Assembly (NCBI GenBank): GCA_032622095.1 | Contig: CP136062.1 | Coordinates: 199,401,887-199,465,886, forward strand | DNA from: Siphonodentalium dalli | Lineage: Eukaryota > Mollusca > Scaphopoda > Gadilida > Siphonodentaliidae | DNA length: 64,000 nt | Direction of reading: 5' to 3' | Shown here: positions 58,939-64,000 of the stretch, in pieces | How positions within the stretch are numbered: the first letter of the stretch is position 1 | How the letters are laid out: each line of letters starts with the position of its first letter | Notes under the pieces: generated by a model | Databases searched by the model: none | Told to the model about the DNA's origin: nothing | What the model saw: only the letters and a program-made list of their open reading frames with translations | Translations under genes and position numbers: made by a program

Positions 58939-60513
58939 TTATTTAAATTTTCTGAAGGCTAATTTTAGAAATATACTCACCCTCTTCAGGAGCGATATAT
59001 TAGCTATATATATCAAACCATAAAACTGTTCTCGTGTTGGAGATAGCCAATAGTATTTTGGAATGAACTGTTCACGGATATCTCTAAATTCGTCGCATAT
59101 CAGTTGGAGATGATACTCGTCCCCTATCCCGTTACCGCACTGTTCACAGATATTACAAGGTATACTGTTTCGCCACCGCCGTTTTTCAACGGGGAGTCGG
59201 TGGTTGGCTGTTCTAAATTTCACCATATAAGGGATCAGCTGATCTGGCAACTGAAGCAAATACCGGCTAATACAGGGGCTGGTTTTAATATTTCTATAAA
59301 AAGTTGCTCTTGATGAATCAGATAATTCTAAATCGATAAAAAGTTTAGCCCAATGCTGCTCTATAAGAAAGGTCTTAATATTGCGAATGTCCTGTTTAGA
59401 TAAAGCAGACTGTGACTCCCATACAGAACATAGCTCAAGTTCATTCAGGGTGTTTGTCACAAAGTTAATCCATTTTGACTTGCGTGTTAACTTGGGATCG
59501 TTGGCGTGTAATTGCTTTACAATAATATATATGTTCTTAGCCAGTTCTGATCCATCGCTAGATACAATTTTTGACCAATAAGTTAATACTCTGCACTTTA
59601 TTTCCACTAAAATGGGATGTCTACCAAGTTCTCCGTACACCATATAATTAGGTGTACTAGATTTCATGCCTAGTAATATTTTACAAAATTTCATATGTAG
59701 ATCCTCGAGGGTGTGGATTCTCTCAAAACACCATATTTCGCTACCATATACAATTATTGGCATGATCATAGTATCAAATAAATTCAACATCATATCAATT
59801 GGCAGATGTAGTTTACGGACCTTATTGAATAGACTGAACATAGCCTTTGATGAAACATTTAGCGTTTTCTTCAAGGAATTGCAGAATCTGCCGTTATAAA
59901 AGAAATTAACACCTAAGTAGTTAAACTCTTTGACTATTTCTAGTTCGCCTCCGTTATAAGTAAAAACTGGCAAACGTTTGTGCATTTTGTTGCAGAAAAT
60001 GAGAACTTTCGTTTTTCTTGTATTTACCTGGAGTCTCCAGGAATCAGCGTAATCTGCAAACGCCAGGAGGGCACGTTGCATAGTTTCCTCGGTGTCGGTT
60101 AAAATAACAGTGTCGTCCGCATAAAACAGACATAGTAATTTTATGTATGTGCCTATATGATCGAAGAATAATTCGTCTAGATAGTTCAGATTACTAATTG
60201 CACAATCATCCATATAATTAGTCAGATCGTTTATGTATAAAGAAAATAGAAAAGGTGACATGATTTCACCTTGGAAAAGTTCAATAAAGCACGTAAATAA
60301 ATCAGATTGGGAATCATTTCCCTTAACACATACTTTTATTTTATTATACATATCTCTTATTAATTTAAGAATTTTTCCGTTGATATTACATTTTATCATT
60401 TTCAACAACAAGGCATGTCGCCAAATTGTGTCGAATGCCTTCTTAAAGTCTATGAAGGTACAGAAAAGCTTACGACCACTCAATAAATATATATCAATTA
60501 TGCTGTGTAACAC
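58939..60513 (-). CDS. Non-LTR retrotransposon reverse transcriptase, C-terminal 524 codons
   Basis: A long stop-free minus-strand frame. From the Met at 60,513: 'FCTFIDFKKAFDTIW' at 17-31, 'FQGEIMSPFLFSLYINDL' at about 80-97, catalytic FYADD at 130-134, 'NTRKTKVLIFCNK' near 160, C-terminal zinc knuckle C453-x2-C456-x2-C459 ... H468-x4-C473, stop at 58,939. All RT palm residues are present. The Met is internal: the protein originally began far upstream, and a frameshift near 60,570 disconnects it from the fingers (60,530-61,790). The motif style suits I/Nimb- or related clades common in marine invertebrates, but I cannot fix the clade. Confidence 0.85.
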   Translation of the reverse strand: MLHSIIDIYLLSGRKLFCTFIDFKKAFDTIWRHALLLKMIKCNINGKILKLIRDMYNKIKVCVKGNDSQSDLFTCFIELFQGEIMSPFLFSLYINDLTNYMDDCAISNLNYLDELFFDHIGTYIKLLCLFYADDTVILTDTEETMQRALLAFADYADSWRLQVNTRKTKVLIFCNKMHKRLPVFTYNGGELEIVKEFNYLGVNFFYNGRFCNSLKKTLNVSSKAMFSLFNKVRKLHLPIDMMLNLFDTMIMPIIVYGSEIWCFERIHTLEDLHMKFCKILLGMKSSTPNYMVYGELGRHPILVEIKCRVLTYWSKIVSSDGSELAKNIYIIVKQLHANDPKLTRKSKWINFVTNTLNELELCSVWESQSALSKQDIRNIKTFLIEQHWAKLFIDLELSDSSRATFYRNIKTSPCISRYLLQLPDQLIPYMVKFRTANHRLPVEKRRWRNSIPCNICEQCGNGIGDEYHLQLICDEFRDIREQFIPKYYWLSPTREQFYGLIYIANISLLKRVSIFLKLAFRKFK

Positions 60514-60529
60514 AAATATGTTGTCAATT

Positions 60530-61790
60530 GTTGAATGATCTTTTCTGAAGCCGGTTTGAAATTTACTAACAAGTTACTGGTTTTCTCTGAGAAGGAAACA
60601 AGTCTAGCATTGAGAATGGAGGTGAAAACCTTAGCCAAGCAGCTAAGGAGTGATATACCACGGTAAGATTCTGGGCTATATGGGTCGCCGGATTTCTTAT
60701 AAATCGGTTGTATCATGCCGATGGCCAGTCGACATAAATTTCGACTCAGTATATCATATAAATTCATCTGAGTCGAACAGGACTGGCCGGAAAGCTATTT
60801 CCAGACTTGGGGATATACCAGGAAATTCCTTGTTTTGATTGGAAGCGGTATACCAGAAACCGCTAACCCCGATTGGCTAACCGATAACAGCTGCGCGTGT
60901 CCCGTAAAAATAGCTCAGGTGTCATCTGTATACGGCGAACGCAATAGTCGTTTAACTCGGTCATGTGGCACTGATTTAAAGTTAGTTTTAATAGTCGTAT
61001 TGATTTTGACCAGCTGCTTTATTAAAGAAAAACACTTTTGACAAATGGCATGATTCTGATCGGCGGCGAAATAACCGATGCCGATATTCAGTGTTCTGTG
61101 TAAATCTCTGCCTCTCGTAACATTCCAATACAACCGCATAAATTATTCCTTATTTGGAATGTCTGTGACATCAGTATGACGTCACGATATTGGGGGAAGC
61201 CCATTGTTCTGGAAATGGGTTTTTACATGAATTCGTGTCGACGTAATATTATAATTATTACGGAGATGTTTACGTCGACTGGCCGATGGCCCAATCACAT
61301 GGGAAGTTTCCAGTGTCCAGGATTAGGTTGAAGTAAGCTCGATAAATAGGCATCATAATATCACATGAAACCCTTATATACTCATTGTGTACTTTACCAA
61401 TGCCTGTTGCTTTACCCCCCTTTAACTGCAATATTACTTTTTTAATTTCATCCTCCGTTATCGCGTCGTTTATATATGAGCAGTCTGCTATATCAAAATC
61501 GGAGTCGATTAAATTCTCCAATTTATCAGAACTATCATCACATATATTTTGCTCCTTAAAATATTCAAAGAATGTTTCCAGTTTAACTTTATTGTGCGTG
61601 TACATTTTTTGTCACTGAGATCGTCAAGTTTTTTCCAAAAACTTTTGGATGATATTTCGTTTAATTTCCTCAATTCTGATACATTTTCAACTTGTTTTGT
61701 TTTGATTTTGTTATCCATAATTTTCCTGTACTTTATACCGGCGTCCTTAAGCGACAGCTTATTTTCAGCCGATCGGTTTCGATTGTAAGC
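60530..61790 (-). pseudogene. 5' part of the same retrotransposon, frameshifted and interrupted
   Basis: On the minus strand, from about 61,790: 'AENKLSLKDAGIKYRKIM', 'SSKSFWKKLDDLSDKK', a frameshift near 61,610, 'KVKLETFFEYFKEQ' and 'KKVILQLKGGKATGIGKVHN' (RT fingers). 'GNFPCDWAIG' comes next, then a 558-bp insertion, then 'MIQPIYKKSGD...SYRGISLLSCLAKVFTS'. A second frameshift near 60,570 follows. No endonuclease was found, so the copy is 5'-truncated near 61,790. Confidence 0.75.
60725..61282. mobile_element. 558-bp element with 7-bp target duplication
   Basis: The ends CCAGTCGACATAAA and, inverted, CCAGTCGACGTAAA are flanked by perfect CCGATGG (60,718-60,724 and 61,283-61,289). It interrupts the RT fingers in mid-frame, which independently confirms the borders. 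The GTCGAC motif recurs inside both ends. A 7-bp duplication is unusual among common DNA transposons (Dada elements use 6-7 bp), so the superfamily is open. No coding capacity. Confidence 0.8.
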
Positions 61791-62149
61791 TAACTTAATG
61801 CGACATGTAGTTTATCTCCAAAAAATGTGAATATCTTCGACAATCATGTATTAATACCTTTGACACGGGTATTTAGATATAAAATTGGTTTCGTGTGCGG
61901 TATCACACTGCTTATGCATTTAGTTATTTAGTTGCTATGGCACATGCGTGTGAACTGTAGTTTCCTATGTCATGGGTTTATCTTGCTATGTATCTCACAT
62001 GCAAATGGCTTACTATTTGTTGCTCTGTGTTGTTGCATCTAAAATTATGTATTGGTGTCTATTTCATTTCGCTTTTATATTTTTATTTTGTGTTCGTTTA
62101 TCCGACGCTCGACAAACATGACGCATCGCCTTTGGTCGCCTTCAACCCC
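61791..62149. other. No gene seen
   Basis: Non-coding. The plus frame at 61,967-62,455 (162 codons) has two hydrophobic runs at its start but extends into the repeat at 62,150 and carries no known domain. Confidence 0.4.
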
Positions 62150-62835
62150 ACACGGGAAACACAACATATCTGGACATATGTACATAACAATTGTAAAAAT
62201 AATAATAAAGAAATATTATGTACACACATAATCCGGGCGGTGATGTGGCCTAATGATGCACCCACATGTATTGCACAGTTAACAAGCAGTTGCCGACGGT
62301 TGTGTCCCCCGCCGAGGTGGGCAAAGTTGTTTTGTTCGTACGAAGTGCCTCTTCTGAGACTAAATCACAAAATACCAAGTTTCAAGGCGACTGAACATCC
62401 AAAACTAATGTTATCACACAGAAACCAAAAACACCCAATAAATGACGCATGTTAAGTCCAAAAAAGGGCCATAACTCCTGACAACTTAGGGTAAAATACG
62501 AAATTACCAAACATGTTCTGGGACTTTATCCGGTTTATGGCAGCTTTTGAAGGTCTAACAACAATAAGATATATGTCCAGGAGTATAAAAAAATGTCCAT
62601 GTCAAAAGATGTCCATTGGGGTATTGGGAGTTTTGTCTGAATCCAATTTTAACATCTGTGTGCGACTTAATAATGAGACAATATACATGTACATTACATT
62701 TGTGGGACTTTCAAAAAGTCTCAAGAGCCAGAAAAATGCCCCAGAACATACATTGGTAAAAACGGACAGACGGACGGAACCCATTCTTATATCCCCCGCC
62801 GATGTTGTTATCGGGCGGGGAATAATAAGGCAATA
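62150..62835 (+). repeat. Dispersed repeat with GC hairpin tail
   Basis: It contains GGGCCATAACTCCTGACAAC, a TACATGTACATTAC stretch, then ACGGACAGACGGACGGAA and the hairpin CCCCCGCC...GGCGGGG before AATAATAA. The layout parallels the ends of the repeats at 541-640 (ACAGACAGACGGAC) and 44,693-45,315 (CCCCCAC...GGGGATATAAT). Confidence 0.5.
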
Positions 62836-64000
62836 ATAGAATCGTGCTGACGTATATGAAGAGACATTGATGATTGGTCAAGATAATGTAGAACTAAGTC
62901 AACTGACCCATCGCTGTTTGGTACAGGAGACGAAAGGTGGAGGCTGATCAGCTGAGTGTTTAGATAGTTACAATCTAAAGTCATAATTTACGTCAATGTC
63001 AACTAAATGGACGGGTCGTTTCCTCACTATTTGTCATTTGTGTCATAAAGAAACATCAATACGGTTGGTGTACGCGAAATATGTCAATACAATCGGACCC
63101 CGCGTTGTTAGTGATGGAAAGGCAAAGGCAGAAGTCCATGTACTATAGACATATTTCGACCTCGGTTGGTACAGTATTAGTCCAGTCAACTGTCAATATA
63201 GGGTTGACCTAGACAAAGTTTATACAAAAATGGTTTTTATCATTTTTCGAATCAGTACACAATTCCAATCGAGATATAAAAATTCCTCTTCAAGATTTGT
63301 GCGTGACGTTTCATAATCGAGCACATTCTGGGGGTACCCGATATCGGAAAATTCAGTAACGATCGTTATGTTGTAGGGTTATGTATCGGCCGCATTGCGT
63401 GACAGCTTGGAATAACAAGCGGCCGCAAATGATTACTTTTGCCACATGGATACCAGCTGTTGAATATTATTGCGCTCTAAATCAAAATGGCGTCCAGAAT
63501 GGACAACATCGAATAAAGTTTACATTCTGGGCAAAACTGAATAGCTAGTCCTATACGAGTGAACAAATACTCGAATTACGCGAGGAAGGACGATAGCAGA
63601 GTATAAACAACAAGATACTGAACACTAATATTGTGCATTGCGTGGTAGCGATGCAAAGTGCCGACTGAAGTAATTTGAACAAAATTGTTTACTAAGAAAC
63701 GGTTTTGGTAGCAGCACGAAAATTGGTCTTACATAACTTGTGCGATGTACCCTCTCTTTGATCTGGTGGCATGGGGTGCTAATCTATTCAAGAGATGGGT
63801 GTTTCTTTACAGTACAATAAGCATTGCGACATATATGTATGGTTCATTATCACGGATAGTGTTGAAATTCCGGAAATGTGTCTAGTAATTATACCACAAG
63901 GGTATGCACTTCAGTTTTTGCGCTACATTCAATAATTAATCATCATGCAGTCGACTGAAACTACCACGCACTTTGCGGTGGAACATTACTTCGCGTGTTG
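62836..64000. other. No gene seen
   Basis: About 1.2 kb of non-coding sequence with no repeat, RNA gene or domain-bearing frame that I could identify. A gene could continue beyond the window, but nothing here indicates it. Confidence 0.4.

Noticed and set aside
62780-62835. Helitron 3' end (hairpin near the terminus)
   Set aside because: The hairpin is not followed by CTRR, and no Rep/helicase or 5' TC end was seen.

Overview
The window is AT-rich animal nuclear DNA. It has no operons, no Shine-Dalgarno-led reading frames and no recognisable rRNA or tRNA gene. Nearly everything that can be identified is mobile DNA: decayed non-LTR retrotransposons, at least fifteen inverted-repeat DNA transposons and many tandem repeats. 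The retrotransposon types (a CR1/L2-like element with an SGNH-like ORF1, a 2A peptide and a PHD-like finger, plus two other reverse-transcriptase families) and the frequent ACCGGT and TACATGTA motifs suggest a marine invertebrate, perhaps a mollusc or another lophotrochozoan. The species cannot be fixed from sequence alone.

Layout. 1-5 kb: edge of a piggyBac-like MITE, an 18-bp satellite, a dead reverse transcriptase (RT) on the minus strand, and an inverted-repeat element whose right end has grown into a 27-bp minisatellite. 6-15 kb: small MITEs, a foldback element and three RT relics. 16.2-23.65 kb: one long CR1/L2-like element broken by a piggyBac-like MITE and by a 2.6-kb block carrying a tRNA-derived SINE. 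23.96-31.67 kb: a 5-kb inverted-repeat element with another nested in it, tandem repeats, and a Harbinger-like element. 31.7-36 kb: nothing clear. 36.1-38.55 kb: a foldback element, then a 704-codon RT frame.

The main find is at 38,556-56,646. An 18.1-kb segment begins and ends with a 23-bp terminal inverted repeat (CACTG..., one mismatch), has a 4-bp ATAT duplication and subterminal arrays of CGTGTC/GACACG palindromes, and sits inside the RT frame. Removing it with one ATAT copy joins the frame at 38.55 kb to its C-terminal end at 56.65 kb in phase. This looks like a giant CACTA/Chapaev-like (CMC) transposon. It carries nested elements (TA-flanked, 8-bp-TSD hAT-like, foldback), satellite-like arrays and a few exon-like minus-strand frames that I could not identify.

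56.6-64 kb: C-terminus of the interrupted RT, a second full piggyBac-like MITE, a minus-strand retrotransposon with a 524-codon RT frame interrupted by a 558-bp element with a 7-bp duplication, then repeat-derived and unassigned sequence.

The nesting gives a relative history: retrotransposons first, then DNA transposons into them, then smaller MITEs into those. No complete host gene was recognised.
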